From: Rubritalea marina DSM 17716
GTDB taxonomy: Bacteria; Verrucomicrobiota; Verrucomicrobiia; Verrucomicrobiales; Akkermansiaceae
Length of the DNA: 64,000 bases
Direction of reading: 5' to 3'
Assembly: GCF_000378105.1 (NCBI RefSeq)
Contig: NZ_KB899249.1
Coordinates: 163,483-227,482 of the forward strand
Of the stretch, positions 8,320-17,423 are shown one piece after another. A model generated the notes under the pieces. That model was not told where the DNA came from, ran no database searches, and saw only the letters and a program-made list of their open reading frames with translations. The stretch's first letter is position 1. Each line of letters opens with the position of its first letter. Position numbers and translations under genes: made by a program.

Positions 8320-9321
8320 GTGACATCGTGTGAATTGAAACAAGAAGACATCCAGCGTGTATTAGAGCATACAGGCTTCGATTTGGATCGGCTCATCGAT
8401 GATCTATCTGAGGAGGTGCTTCGCGATCAATTTGTTTCGGCAAATGATGATCTGAAGATTTGGCAAGAAGTGCCAGATGCGAGTGAGATTGTTTTGATGT
8501 TGAAGGACATGCGAGCGCGTTCCGAGATTAGAGATAGTGATCATGTGCTGGCTCAATATCTCAGTGACGAATACTTGAACTCCTTGCAGGTTGATAAAGA
8601 GCATTTACCAGAGGCTCAGGTTCTAGAGGTAGAGCATACGCAGCTTGAAGGTGCTCAGGCTGTGGACCGAGTTTTAGACTCTAGTAAAGAGTCTGCAGAC
8701 TTTTCTAAAGAGGTGACACCATCTGCGCCGACGGGTCCCACAATGGCGTTCAACCCATCGACTGCGGTTGTCTCTAAGGTTGCTATTACTGAAGTGTCCC
8801 CGCACCGTAAGCCATCGACTGAGCGTGAGTTTCGAGCCACCCGGAAGCTAGAAGAGATACTAGAACAAGAAGAGATTGAGCCGCACCATACGGCGCGGAC
8901 CATGAGTACTTCTGATCGGAATGAGGGAATTAGCCCTAGTTCTCCTAAATTCATTCGAGGTGTGTTGCACCGGAATGCAGATCGCATGATGCAGGGTACA
9001 TCGGCCTTTATCTTGGTCTTGATCCTCAGTGTTGTATCTATTTTCCCCGTGGTTTACGCCTTCTTTTGGAGTGATTATTACTATGCCTTGCTGTGTCCGG
9101 CTTTGTTGTTCATCGCCATTTGTTTGCAGTTCACGATTGTGCGCCACAGTAATTGCCCTGTGTGCCGTCAGCGCCAGTATGTGACAAAGCGATGTGCAAA
9201 GCACAAGCGTGCGCATTTCAGCCCAGTATTCGGGCACCGCATCCCTACGGCGATTCACTTGATGCGTTTCAAGTGGTTCCGTTGCATCTACTGCGGGACA
9301 GCTGTGCGTGTCAAAGAGTAG
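8320..9321 (+). CDS. Membrane protein with C-terminal zinc-ribbon-like cysteines, unknown function
   Basis: 333 residues from GTG 8320 (MTSCELKQEDIQRVL). The first 215 residues are hydrophilic and acidic and probably cytoplasmic. Two close hydrophobic segments follow (TSAFILVLILSVVSIFPVVYAFFW and YALLCPALLFIAICLQFTIV), then a short basic domain with paired cysteines, CPVCRQRQYVTKRC and FRCIYCG, which looks like a four-cysteine zinc ribbon. The arrangement places both ends on the same side of the membrane. I do not recognise the family. It sits between valS and another unknown membrane-anchored protein, with 61 bases to the next gene. Confidence 0.72.
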   Translation: MTSCELKQEDIQRVLEHTGFDLDRLIDDLSEEVLRDQFVSANDDLKIWQEVPDASEIVLMLKDMRARSEIRDSDHVLAQYLSDEYLNSLQVDKEHLPEAQVLEVEHTQLEGAQAVDRVLDSSKESADFSKEVTPSAPTGPTMAFNPSTAVVSKVAITEVSPHRKPSTEREFRATRKLEEILEQEEIEPHHTARTMSTSDRNEGISPSSPKFIRGVLHRNADRMMQGTSAFILVLILSVVSIFPVVYAFFWSDYYYALLCPALLFIAICLQFTIVRHSNCPVCRQRQYVTKRCAKHKRAHFSPVFGHRIPTAIHLMRFKWFRCIYCGTAVRVKE

Positions 9322-9382
9322 GCGGTAGAGTTCTGAGTTCGCCGCTTGATTTGAGAGTATGTGCTGCTAGGCTTTGTCTTCA

Positions 9383-10063
9383 ATGAAACGATCTGGAGCT
9401 TCTATTATTAAGATTCTTGTCTACATTGTGGTACTGACATCTTTGGGCACCTTAGGTGTTCAGGTTGCATTGGCATGGATTCCACGCACCGTGGCAGTGG
9501 ATGAGTTGACCCAGGCAACTGAAGAGGCTGCTACTGTGGATTTGGTGAAGCGCATGGAGTCATCGCTCGAGAAGGATTACACGATCACCATCACTGAAGC
9601 TGAGCTGAACCAATACTTGAAGCAGCATATGCAGATAGGCCATTCCTCTTTGGTGGGTGAATTTGTCACGATCACTGACATCCGAGCTGACCTAAAAGAT
9701 GGAGAAATCGATCTGACGATTGAGCGTGAGTTCGATCTTCCTGGCAATGCACGTGACGATGGAAGCAAGCGTGTTTCAGCCTTGCCGATCGTGCACACCT
9801 GTTCCATGACGATGAAAGTCTTTAGCGAAGCGACTGCCGAGGGGATTGATGTCACCGTGGTGGAGTTTCCTGGTGGCCATTTGGGGCAGGCTCAGCTGCC
9901 TGGCCTCTTGGTTTCGATTGTGAAGCCAAGCTTCGACGCCTTAGCTGATTCTTTGGTGCAGGAAATCGATTTGGGTTTCCATGATATGGCGAAGGTAAAG
10001 GTAAGTGATGGGCAAATTGATTTGGATCCAAGACTCAGCGAGACCGCGTCAGCTCAGCAATAA
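9383..10063 (+). CDS. Membrane-anchored protein of unknown function
   Basis: 226 residues from ATG 9383; an in-frame TTG at 9374 would add three. A single N-terminal hydrophobic segment (IIKILVYIVVLTSLGTLGVQVALAW) should anchor it to the inner membrane or act as an uncleaved signal. The rest is an extracytoplasmic domain of alternating strands (LEKDYTITITEAELNQYLKQHM, FVTITDIRADLKDGEIDLTIEREFDLP) resembling lipid-binding or SRPBCC-like beta folds, but I cannot name a family. Its stop is one base before the next gene's ATG, so the two are almost certainly co-translated. Confidence 0.72.
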   Translation: MKRSGASIIKILVYIVVLTSLGTLGVQVALAWIPRTVAVDELTQATEEAATVDLVKRMESSLEKDYTITITEAELNQYLKQHMQIGHSSLVGEFVTITDIRADLKDGEIDLTIEREFDLPGNARDDGSKRVSALPIVHTCSMTMKVFSEATAEGIDVTVVEFPGGHLGQAQLPGLLVSIVKPSFDALADSLVQEIDLGFHDMAKVKVSDGQIDLDPRLSETASAQQ

Positions 10064-10064
10064 G

Positions 10065-11426
10065 ATGCAATGGGTACGTAATATCTTGGCGAGTTTGGCC
10101 TTTGGCTCTATTGCCATTGGGCAAGTTGCTGATGATCGCCGGGTCGAGCAAATCAAAGATGATGCCCAGCGCCGGGTTTCCAATGATGGTGCGATGGGCT
10201 TGATTGTCAGGGGTCGTAGTAACCCGATGCGGATGTCCGTTTCGAGTTTAGCCAGTGTCAGGTTACGTGAACTTCGACAACTATTAGAGGAATCACCTGA
10301 TTACGAGGGAGAGCGCCCGATATTTATTGAGCTTTTCGAGCGTGGAACCGCGCGTGATGGAGCTGACAGGGTGATGACTCGTGTGTCATCTTTTGAAGGT
10401 TCTGAGATTGTGATCGAAACGATTGTTGATGTGCGGTCGCAGGTCGATCGCGAGGAGGTTGCGTTGGGGATCACCGAGTCTTCATTATTTAGGCGTGGCC
10501 TTGAGGGGCTGCAATCATTGGAAGCTGGTCAGCATGTCGAGGTGCCGCATTGGCTCGTGATCGGACTGGATGAGGTGATCAAGTGGAAGTCTGATTCTAC
10601 AAATCGTCGCATCTACGAACATTTGATGGCCAATCCAGAAGTGTTACCACTCGAGGCTGTTTTCACGTTGAGCAAAGCCGAAGCGCGATCCTTAGATTCG
10701 GTGAAGCGCAGCCTGTATCGTGCATCTTCTTGTGCTTTAGTCCTTAGTCTGCTCAGCCAAGATGCTGGACCTACGGCACTCTCTGAATTTCTACAAGATG
10801 TGGTCACTTTTGAAGGGGAAGTGGATATCTTACTAAGAAAGCACTTCCCAGATATGGCAGTGGGGGCGAATGCGATTGAAAAAGTGTGGAGCTTGCAGCT
10901 AGCTATTATGGCGGCTCCCAAGATGATAGACACCTTCAGTATGGCTGAGACCGAGAAGAACTTGGCTCAAGCTTTGACCTTATTGATGGGGGGGGAAGAA
11001 GGTCATACGGTGATGATTCCATTGAGTGAATTTCAACGGGTGTACGCAATGGAGGAAGTGGGTGTTCGTCAGTCTGTGAATGCGATGGTGGCCAAACTGA
11101 TGCAGCTCTCCAATCGCTCTCACCCAGTCTACCGCCCTGTGATTTATGGATACCTTACAGTTGCTGACGATATCACTGGGTATCGAGCCGATGAGATTGA
11201 TACAAAGTTAATGAATTTGCAGAAGGAGCGTGACCAAATGCTAGCGGCTGACCTGCGGTGCCGAGATTATCTGGATTGGTTTCAGATCACACGGGCTCGG
11301 CAGGTGACCGGAGATTTCTCAGGCTACATGAAGCTCAAAGATCAACTTAAAGCCGAGCGCGAGGAGAGCAAAGATGAAGACATCGATGTGTATCTTGATC
11401 GTGTGCAAGCATTGATGGTGCGATAG
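10065..11426 (+). CDS. Exported protein of unknown function
   Basis: 453 residues from ATG 10065, one base after the preceding stop; an earlier in-frame ATG (10005) lies inside the previous gene and is unlikely. A signal peptide is evident (MQWVRNILASLAFGSIAIGQVADD). The mature part is mostly helical, with a strand-rich section near residues 85-150 (RPIFIELFERGTA, FEGSEIVIETIVDVRSQ). No cysteine pairs, catalytic motif or repeat was seen. It ends nine bases before the convergent alr gene with no terminator between them, so the 3' ends of the two transcripts probably overlap. Confidence 0.7.
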   Translation: MQWVRNILASLAFGSIAIGQVADDRRVEQIKDDAQRRVSNDGAMGLIVRGRSNPMRMSVSSLASVRLRELRQLLEESPDYEGERPIFIELFERGTARDGADRVMTRVSSFEGSEIVIETIVDVRSQVDREEVALGITESSLFRRGLEGLQSLEAGQHVEVPHWLVIGLDEVIKWKSDSTNRRIYEHLMANPEVLPLEAVFTLSKAEARSLDSVKRSLYRASSCALVLSLLSQDAGPTALSEFLQDVVTFEGEVDILLRKHFPDMAVGANAIEKVWSLQLAIMAAPKMIDTFSMAETEKNLAQALTLLMGGEEGHTVMIPLSEFQRVYAMEEVGVRQSVNAMVAKLMQLSNRSHPVYRPVIYGYLTVADDITGYRADEIDTKLMNLQKERDQMLAADLRCRDYLDWFQITRARQVTGDFSGYMKLKDQLKAEREESKDEDIDVYLDRVQALMVR

Positions 11427-11435
11427 AATTCGCGC

Positions 11436-12554
11436 TCAGTGCCATCGATGCACGCGGGTCACGCGTGGGCTGATTCCAGTAAAGATTTCCCAAGCGATTG
11501 TGCCTGCTTTTTTTGCAATTTCTGTAACTAAAATATGGGGGCCAAAAAGCTCGACCTCATCACCAGCTTCGACATGTTCAAGGTCAGTAACATCAACCAT
11601 GATTTGGTCCATTGTGACGCGCCCCAATACGGGGCACCTCGTGCCGCGTATGAGTACCTCAGCGCCTTGATTTGACAGGGAACGAGGGTAGCCGTCACCG
11701 TAGCCAGCACCGATCGTGGCGACCTGAGTGTCGCGCTGGAGCAACACATCACGACCATAGGAGACGCTGTGACCTGCTGGTAAAGTGCGGACGATAGAAA
11801 CGTGTGACTTCAGTGTCATTACTGGTTTGAGCTTGGATTGGAACTCTGCTAATGGCGAGGCACCATAGAGCATGAGGCCCGGTCTCACGAGGTTCGCGTG
11901 GGTGGAATGATATGCGAGCAGTCCTGCGGAGTTTGCAATGTGAATAAAAGGTAAGTGCTTGTATGGAGCTACCGCTTCATCGAAACGAGCAATTTGATTG
12001 ATGGTGAACTCTGGGTCTTCATCCGCGCTGGGGAGATGGGAACCGATACCCACGAGCTTCAGATGCGGGCAGGAATGTTCGAGGAAGTCCACTAAAGTAG
12101 GGAGCTGTGTTGGTAGAATGCCACCGCGACCCATGCCTGTGTCCAGTACGATGTGGGCTTCGAGTGCTGGCTTTCCCGTATTTCTGAGCTCAAAATCATG
12201 GGCTTCCTCGATAGACGAGAGACACGGAACCCAACGTTGATCGATGATCTCATCACGTTCACCTGGAAAGGTAGGCCCGAGTAGATAGATCGGTGTCTGA
12301 ACGTCTAGCGCGCTGAGCTGTCGGGCTTCAATCACACTGGCGACACCAAAGTATGCGAGCCCAAGATGATCAAGGAAGTTTGCAAGTTCCTCGATTCCAT
12401 GACCATAGGCGTTGGCTTTCAGGATGGCCATGGTGAGAGGTGCCGGTTGATGTGCTTGGAGAAAGGCAAGGTTTTGCTCGAGGGCAGTGAGGTCGATTTC
12501 AGCCCAAGTCCTGTGGGGTGCTGCGTGCGTGGCAATGGTCACGCGTTCCATCAT
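11436..12554 (-). CDS. alr: Alanine racemase
   Basis: 372 residues, normal length. It interconverts L- and D-alanine for peptidoglycan with PLP. The PLP lysine is K46 in MAILKANAYGHG. Other family marks are VLDTGMGRGGI, the HIANSAG block, VRPGLMLYGASP, the SYGRDVLL segment and the second catalytic Tyr in IGAGYGDGYPR, followed by GRVTMDQIMVDVT. Two adjacent ATG codons (12554 and 12551) can serve as start; the N-terminus TWAEIDLTALEQNL is the usual one. It is divergent from mutL with an 82-base gap that should hold both promoters. Confidence 0.95.
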   Translation of the reverse strand: MMERVTIATHAAPHRTWAEIDLTALEQNLAFLQAHQPAPLTMAILKANAYGHGIEELANFLDHLGLAYFGVASVIEARQLSALDVQTPIYLLGPTFPGERDEIIDQRWVPCLSSIEEAHDFELRNTGKPALEAHIVLDTGMGRGGILPTQLPTLVDFLEHSCPHLKLVGIGSHLPSADEDPEFTINQIARFDEAVAPYKHLPFIHIANSAGLLAYHSTHANLVRPGLMLYGASPLAEFQSKLKPVMTLKSHVSIVRTLPAGHSVSYGRDVLLQRDTQVATIGAGYGDGYPRSLSNQGAEVLIRGTRCPVLGRVTMDQIMVDVTDLEHVEAGDEVELFGPHILVTEIAKKAGTIAWEIFTGISPRVTRVHRWH

Positions 12555-12636
12555 TCGCTAATCCTATCGATCTGGAAAGCGAGAATTTTGAAAGTTCTGA
12601 GTTGAGTTCAGGATGGCTAGTGGCATGCTCTTGGGG

Positions 12637-14484
12637 ATGCAGAAGATTGCGGTATTACCAGACATTTTGGCAAGCCAAGTGGCAGCGGGTGAGGTTGTGG
12701 AGCGCCCAGCCAGCGTGGTCAAAGAAATGGTGGAAAATGCGATTGATGCTGCAGCTCAGTCGATTGAGGTTGAGATCGCCAAAGGAGGGGCCAACTTAAT
12801 CAAGATCACCGACGATGGATCCGGCATGGGGAAAGACGATGCTCTGATGTGTCTGGAGCGCCATGCTACGAGTAAGCTCAAAGAGGCATCTCAGCTTTCA
12901 TCAATCGCCACCATGGGCTTCCGTGGTGAGGCTGTTCCGAGTATCGCCTCAGTATCCAAGTTCCGCCTCTGCACACGAGAGCATGAGGCGATCGAAGGGA
13001 CTGAGGTGTTTGTCGATGGCGGGGTGGTGAAGGATGTACGCGTGACTGGGATGCAGGCGGGGACAATCTTCGAAATCCGCAACCTGTTTTTTAATGTTCC
13101 CGCGCGGCGTAAATTCATGCGCACCGAATCTACAGAAAGCGCGCATGTTGAGCATCAGGTGAGGCTGCACGCACTTGCGTGGCCATCGATTCGCTTCACC
13201 TACCGTAAAGATGGTCGCCAGGTGTTTGATGTGCCTGCTACCGTTGACAAACGCATGCGTATTGCTGCTTTGGTGGGGCAGGAGATGGGGCGCAAGTTGC
13301 TTGAGGTGGATGGGCATGAGCAACATGGTATGCAAGTCCATGGCTATGTTCTACCTGCTGAATTTGCCCGAAAAGGCAAACGCCAACAGTATATATTTTT
13401 GAATGGTCGGCCGATTGAGGACCCTGCGATCAGTCGTGCACTGAAGGACGCCTACAAGGGGCGCCTCGCTGAGGGGCTGAATCCATCTGCCTGGCTGTGG
13501 TTAAGCATGAAACCACAATGGGTCGATGTGAATGTGCACCCAGCTAAGAAGGAGGTACGGTTTCACCGTCCACTTGAGGTGCGTCAATTGGTGTTCACTG
13601 CTGTAGAGGCTGCGCTTGATCAGGCAGAGGCGGCGCCGACACTTACACGTGGCCAGCCAGCCATCGTCTCCAGAAAGACTGGCGACGTGGCTCCTGTGAG
13701 AAAACCATTTACAGATTCCACCTTGCGTGTGGAGGCGACATCTGGCGAGTCTACTGTAGCACTGGCTAGCCCGCAAGAAACGCTCAGTCCATCATCGGTG
13801 GCATCCGCTCAGACAACGGCAATAGGGAAACCCATGAAGCTGGCTCCAGCCGCTGAGTTGCGGGTGACTTCTGAGGCGCAGACCAAGGACCTTCAGTTAG
13901 AGGATCCCAAGCAGGAGCTGCCTCGCTTTGAGGTCATTGGTTCCTTGCACGACCGTTATGTTCTGCTGCAAGGAGAGGATGGGCTGGTCTTAATGGATCC
14001 TAAGGCTGCGCAGGCGCGTGTGATTTATGAAGCCTTTCTTGAGGGTGATGGGCCACAAGTTGCTAGCCAGGGATTGTTGGTCCCCGAGCTTATTGAATTA
14101 GATGCGGGTGATTTGGATGTGGTGATGAGCAACTTGGAGAATTTTCAGGAAGCTGGTTTGGACATTGAGCCCTTTGGCGGTCAAACCGTGCAGATCACAA
14201 GCGTGCCGAGCATCCTCCAGGGCAGGGAAGTCCGCGGTTTCATCACCGAGTTCATTGACGAATTGATTGAAACGATCGGAGCCAAGCGTGGCAAGTCGCT
14301 CGCATTCGAGCAATTTGCTGAGGGGTTGGCCAAACGTGGAGCGCAATGGACGGAGTGTAAGCTTGGTGAGGCGGAGCCCTTATTAGAGCAATTGATGGCC
14401 TGCGATCTCCCATACTGCACGCCTGAGGGTAAGCCAACTCTGGTGCATCTCTCGATGAATGAACTCGAGCGCAAGTTTTCCTAG
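12637..14484 (+). CDS. mutL: DNA mismatch repair protein MutL
   Basis: 615 residues from ATG 12637 (MQKIAVLPDILASQVAAGEVVERPASVVKE), which matches the family N-terminus; in-frame ATGs at 12613 and 12625 would add a short extension. The GHKL ATPase motifs are clear: ENAIDA, DDGSGMGKDDA, RHATSK, TMGFRGEAVPSIASVS and GTIFEIRNLFFNVPARRKFM. The transducer domain has LNGRPIEDPAISRAL and VDVNVHPAKKEVRF. A Pro/Ser/Thr-rich linker (about 330-430) leads to the C-terminal dimerisation domain. I do not see the DQHAAHERxxYE endonuclease motif: the matching place reads LMDPKAAQARVIYEAF, so this is probably a non-nicking MutL. No mutS lies in the window. Confidence 0.95.
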   Translation: MQKIAVLPDILASQVAAGEVVERPASVVKEMVENAIDAAAQSIEVEIAKGGANLIKITDDGSGMGKDDALMCLERHATSKLKEASQLSSIATMGFRGEAVPSIASVSKFRLCTREHEAIEGTEVFVDGGVVKDVRVTGMQAGTIFEIRNLFFNVPARRKFMRTESTESAHVEHQVRLHALAWPSIRFTYRKDGRQVFDVPATVDKRMRIAALVGQEMGRKLLEVDGHEQHGMQVHGYVLPAEFARKGKRQQYIFLNGRPIEDPAISRALKDAYKGRLAEGLNPSAWLWLSMKPQWVDVNVHPAKKEVRFHRPLEVRQLVFTAVEAALDQAEAAPTLTRGQPAIVSRKTGDVAPVRKPFTDSTLRVEATSGESTVALASPQETLSPSSVASAQTTAIGKPMKLAPAAELRVTSEAQTKDLQLEDPKQELPRFEVIGSLHDRYVLLQGEDGLVLMDPKAAQARVIYEAFLEGDGPQVASQGLLVPELIELDAGDLDVVMSNLENFQEAGLDIEPFGGQTVQITSVPSILQGREVRGFITEFIDELIETIGAKRGKSLAFEQFAEGLAKRGAQWTECKLGEAEPLLEQLMACDLPYCTPEGKPTLVHLSMNELERKFS

Positions 14485-14512
14485 TGATCTAGCTAATTGT
14501 TCGCTAGAGAGC

Positions 14513-15163
14513 TTAGATGAGGTTTTTCCGTATCGCAGAGGCGACAGCCGCTGTGATGTTGGGAACCTGAAGTTTCTGATAAATGCGTTCGGTGTAGTAG
14601 GCGACTGTGCGCTCACTGAGTCCTAGTTGGTGGGCCACTTCTTTTTTCACATATCCCATCGACATGAGTTTCAATACCTCTGATTCACGTTTACTAAGTG
14701 CGCCTTCTGGGTCTGGGTCTGCATCGCCGTCGAGAGTGTCGAGAATGAGCTTGGAGAGTTGAGGGTCGATCAGGCAACCGCCATCGATGGTTTCTTGAAT
14801 GCCACGTCGGATGTCTGCGATGTGCGCCTCTTTAAGTAGATAGCCCGAGACGCCCAGTCGGATGGCTTCGAGTGCGGTTTGGTAGTCACTTTCTTGGGTG
14901 AGAACGAGTATTTTAGCATCGGGAAGTTCGTTGCGAATGACCGGTACGAGGCTGAGTCCTCCCATGTTTGGTAGCTTAAGATCCAACAGGAAGATGTCGG
15001 TGCTCACCAGCGCCCCTTGTTGGAGAGCTTCAAGGCAAGATTCCGCATTCTCGTGAATACTCAAGCATTCGAGCTTTGGGCTCATGCTGATCAGGTCCCT
15101 CAGGGATTGGATGTAATTGAGGTTGTCTTCGACGATGGTGATCTGGATGTCTTTATCGCTCAT
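14513..15163 (-). CDS. LuxR/NarL-type response regulator
   Basis: 216 residues. A receiver domain (ITIVEDN near the start, predicted phospho-acceptor D61 in FLLDLKLPNMGG, conserved K111 in GYLLKEA) is followed by a LuxR HTH (LSKRESEVLKLMSMGYVKKEVAHQLGLSERTVAYYTERIYQKL). It should be the partner of the sensor kinase just upstream, whose 3' end it overlaps by 11 bases. Likely targets are the two 20-bp dyads at 17219 and 17330, between the kinase gene and the PEP-CTERM/sulfatase genes; that link is inference from position and symmetry. Confidence 0.92.
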   Translation of the reverse strand: MSDKDIQITIVEDNLNYIQSLRDLISMSPKLECLSIHENAESCLEALQQGALVSTDIFLLDLKLPNMGGLSLVPVIRNELPDAKILVLTQESDYQTALEAIRLGVSGYLLKEAHIADIRRGIQETIDGGCLIDPQLSKLILDTLDGDADPDPEGALSKRESEVLKLMSMGYVKKEVAHQLGLSERTVAYYTERIYQKLQVPNITAAVASAIRKNLI

Positions 15164-17162
15164 GGTGGTCGCGTGGTGTGGAGTGGATGCTCAAGGAAAC
15201 CGTGGTCCCTTGTTGGGGGTTACTTTGGACGTTGAAGGTTCCTCCAAGACGTTTTGCTCGGTGGCTGAGGGTGCGAGGCTGGGTTTGACTAGCTGAGAAT
15301 CCAATGCCGTCATCTTGGATATTCATCAAGAGTTGTCCGTGGGACACTCGTGATACTGAGAGACTTACTCGCTGCGCATGCGCGTGTTTGTAGGCATTGT
15401 GTAGTGCTTCTTTGATGAACAAAAATAGGTGCCATTTTTGGTTGGGTACGGCGCGGTCTAACCTACGGAGATCGCTCTGTTTGTAATCGAAGTGGATGTG
15501 ACCGAGAATATTAGCGGCCATCACTGGGATCGTCTCTTCTAGGGTGCTTCCTTCCTTATTGGTCTGTAGAAATTGAATGAAATTTCGAGTCTCCTTTGCG
15601 GTGCTACGTGCGACATTATCGGCACGACTTAGAAGGTCGCTTTGGATTTTACTGGGCTCGGTGAGAGTCTCACCAAGAAGCTGTGTGGTGTGGGCGATGG
15701 ATGTTAGGTTGGCTCCGACTTCATCGTGAAGATCTGCGGAAATTTGCTCGCGCATGGTGAATTCCCGTTGCTGGGCGGATAGGCGAACGATCCATAGCAA
15801 GAGAACGAGCAAGGCTACCGCCCCCAAGCAAGTGACACCAAAAAACTGAAGTTGTGCGCGTTCACGTGCGATCGAGAGTGAGAGCTTGTCCTGTAGTTGC
15901 AGGGTCTTTCGTTCTAGTGCTGCGCGTGTGGCGAAGTCTTTGAGCCATTGTTTGAGAGGCAGGATTCTGCCTTCGGGCACCCTCCCATCTGAGAGTTTTT
16001 CGGTGAGCTCATAGGTGCCAGATCCGTGAGGTTCGCCAGTACTGCTGAGGATACGAGGTAGGGCTTCCGGTTGATGGACTTGTCCCATTCCAAGAAGTTG
16101 GAACTCAGCAATGGCGGTCCTCTGCCTTTGCATATTAGAAATACGGAAGTCCTGAAGTGGATCACTGACTGTGAGACGGTAGAAGCGCCCGGTACTAGTA
16201 GGGAGTGCCTTCATCAATGGTGTGTTCCCCGGGCGAGGCAGCTTGCTTTGACTGTCGTAGATCAGGCTGCCTTCAATGGAGCCTGGATGCTCGAGCCGCT
16301 CGATGATAATCCTGCGGGGGAAACTCGTGCCATTGGCTAGGGGGAAGTTCTCCTGAAGCCCGATGGCCACCGGCCAAATGCGAAATTCATCTACCGTTTT
16401 TTCAGAGCCTAGGTCGTAGAGTAAGGTGGTTTCTTTGGCTCCAGTGAGGAAGCCGTCATAGGAGCTTGAAATGTCCCAATCGAGTGGTGAGAAAAAACTA
16501 AAACCATCAACTAAGCAATGTGGTTGGTAGGTGTATCCAAATCGCACTAAATTGCCTTCATAGGTCTTCACCGGAGCATTTAATGCGATATTCTGAGGAC
16601 CACTGAAGACATAAAGTTCTGAGAGCCCGGTAAAGTAAGGTGTCTCCCACCAAATCGGGTTCTTGGGGAATTTATAAATGGTGATTCGGACGCGGGTGCT
16701 GAAGAGTGGGCGAGAGCATTCAAAGATTTGCGGTTCAATACCGTGGATAGGGTAATCTTCCTTGCTGAAGTCTGCAACGATGTGAGCCTCTCCGGATGAA
16801 TCAACACACTCGATTTTGAAACGTTGAGGGAATCCGAAGGGGTGAGACTCGCTGTGGTCATCACTGTGAGTCAATGGCATCAACACAATACTGTCAATCT
16901 GCGCAGGGGGGTGAAGGACTTCAAAGTGAACTTTCCTCTCTGCTTTCAAAGATTTGTAGCCCATCCCAATCGTCCACGGAGCCATGGATTGGACAGTTTT
17001 TGGGAGTGAATCTAACGTTGCCTGATTGCTATCAATCTGGGCCTTCAGCGCTGTGCTCGAAAGCTTGAATGGTGAAAAAGGTGCGATGCGAAAAAGGAGC
17101 GCTAGAAGGGCAATGAATACGCAGGCGATAAGATAGACCATCCATTTCGATTTTCGCTGCAT
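15153..17162 (-). CDS. Sensor histidine kinase (NarX/DesK-like) with discoidin-like extracytoplasmic domain
   Basis: 669 residues from ATG 17162 (MQRKSKWMVYLIACVFIALLALLF); an in-frame ATG at 17216 would add 18 residues and touch the operator dyad. One N-terminal membrane segment, a long extracytoplasmic region, then a second (FFGVTCLGAVALLVLLLWIVRL). The outer region contains a stretch like F5/8 type C (discoidin) domains (NIALNAPVKTYEG, HCLVDGF, TTLLYDLGSEKTVDEFRIWP), a fold that commonly binds carbohydrate. The cytoplasmic part has the HisKA_3 motif (ISADLHDEVGANLTSIAH) and a GHKL ATPase (KEALHNAYKHA, DDGIGF, QQGTTVSLSI). Co-transcribed with the overlapping LuxR-type regulator. Ligand unknown; a glycan is plausible given the neighbouring sulfatase. 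Confidence 0.9.
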   Translation of the reverse strand: MQRKSKWMVYLIACVFIALLALLFRIAPFSPFKLSSTALKAQIDSNQATLDSLPKTVQSMAPWTIGMGYKSLKAERKVHFEVLHPPAQIDSIVLMPLTHSDDHSESHPFGFPQRFKIECVDSSGEAHIVADFSKEDYPIHGIEPQIFECSRPLFSTRVRITIYKFPKNPIWWETPYFTGLSELYVFSGPQNIALNAPVKTYEGNLVRFGYTYQPHCLVDGFSFFSPLDWDISSSYDGFLTGAKETTLLYDLGSEKTVDEFRIWPVAIGLQENFPLANGTSFPRRIIIERLEHPGSIEGSLIYDSQSKLPRPGNTPLMKALPTSTGRFYRLTVSDPLQDFRISNMQRQRTAIAEFQLLGMGQVHQPEALPRILSSTGEPHGSGTYELTEKLSDGRVPEGRILPLKQWLKDFATRAALERKTLQLQDKLSLSIARERAQLQFFGVTCLGAVALLVLLLWIVRLSAQQREFTMREQISADLHDEVGANLTSIAHTTQLLGETLTEPSKIQSDLLSRADNVARSTAKETRNFIQFLQTNKEGSTLEETIPVMAANILGHIHFDYKQSDLRRLDRAVPNQKWHLFLFIKEALHNAYKHAHAQRVSLSVSRVSHGQLLMNIQDDGIGFSASQTQPRTLSHRAKRLGGTFNVQSNPQQGTTVSLSIHSTPRDHHER

Positions 17163-17218
17163 TGATACAGAGTAAATCCAAGAAGTAGGGGGAGACAACT
17201 CCTTAATTAAGTTCATGG

Positions 17219-17238
17219 ATACGGCTATTTGGCCGTAT
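17219..17238. promoter_or_regulatory. 20-bp dyad, candidate operator 1
   Basis: Perfect 7-bp arms ATACGGC/GCCGTAT around a 6-base spacer. It lies 57 bases upstream of the chosen sensor-kinase ATG. A near-identical dyad is found at 17330-17349. Dyads of this size fit dimeric LuxR/NarL-type regulators. Confidence 0.6.
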
Positions 17239-17329
17239 TGGAGTGATGCTGTTAGTGGAGTATGAATGACAGGGATCTACCACTCATCTCGAGCTCTTCG
17301 GTACTAGCTGCATGCTACAAAGCCAAGGG

Positions 17330-17349
17330 ATACGGTTGTTTGACCGTAT
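17330..17349. promoter_or_regulatory. 20-bp dyad, candidate operator 2
   Basis: Perfect 7-bp arms ATACGGT/ACCGTAT with spacer TGTTTG. It matches operator 1 at 16 of 20 positions, and the flanks GG before and TTG after are also shared. The start-to-start distance is 111 bases, and this copy lies 75 bases before the PEP-CTERM gene's ATG. Confidence 0.6.
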
Positions 17350-17423
17350 TGAAAAATATTCGAGAAGTTGTGAAGATTCAGAACCCCTAAGAATTTACTC
17401 GGGAGGGAATAAGATAGCGAAAT

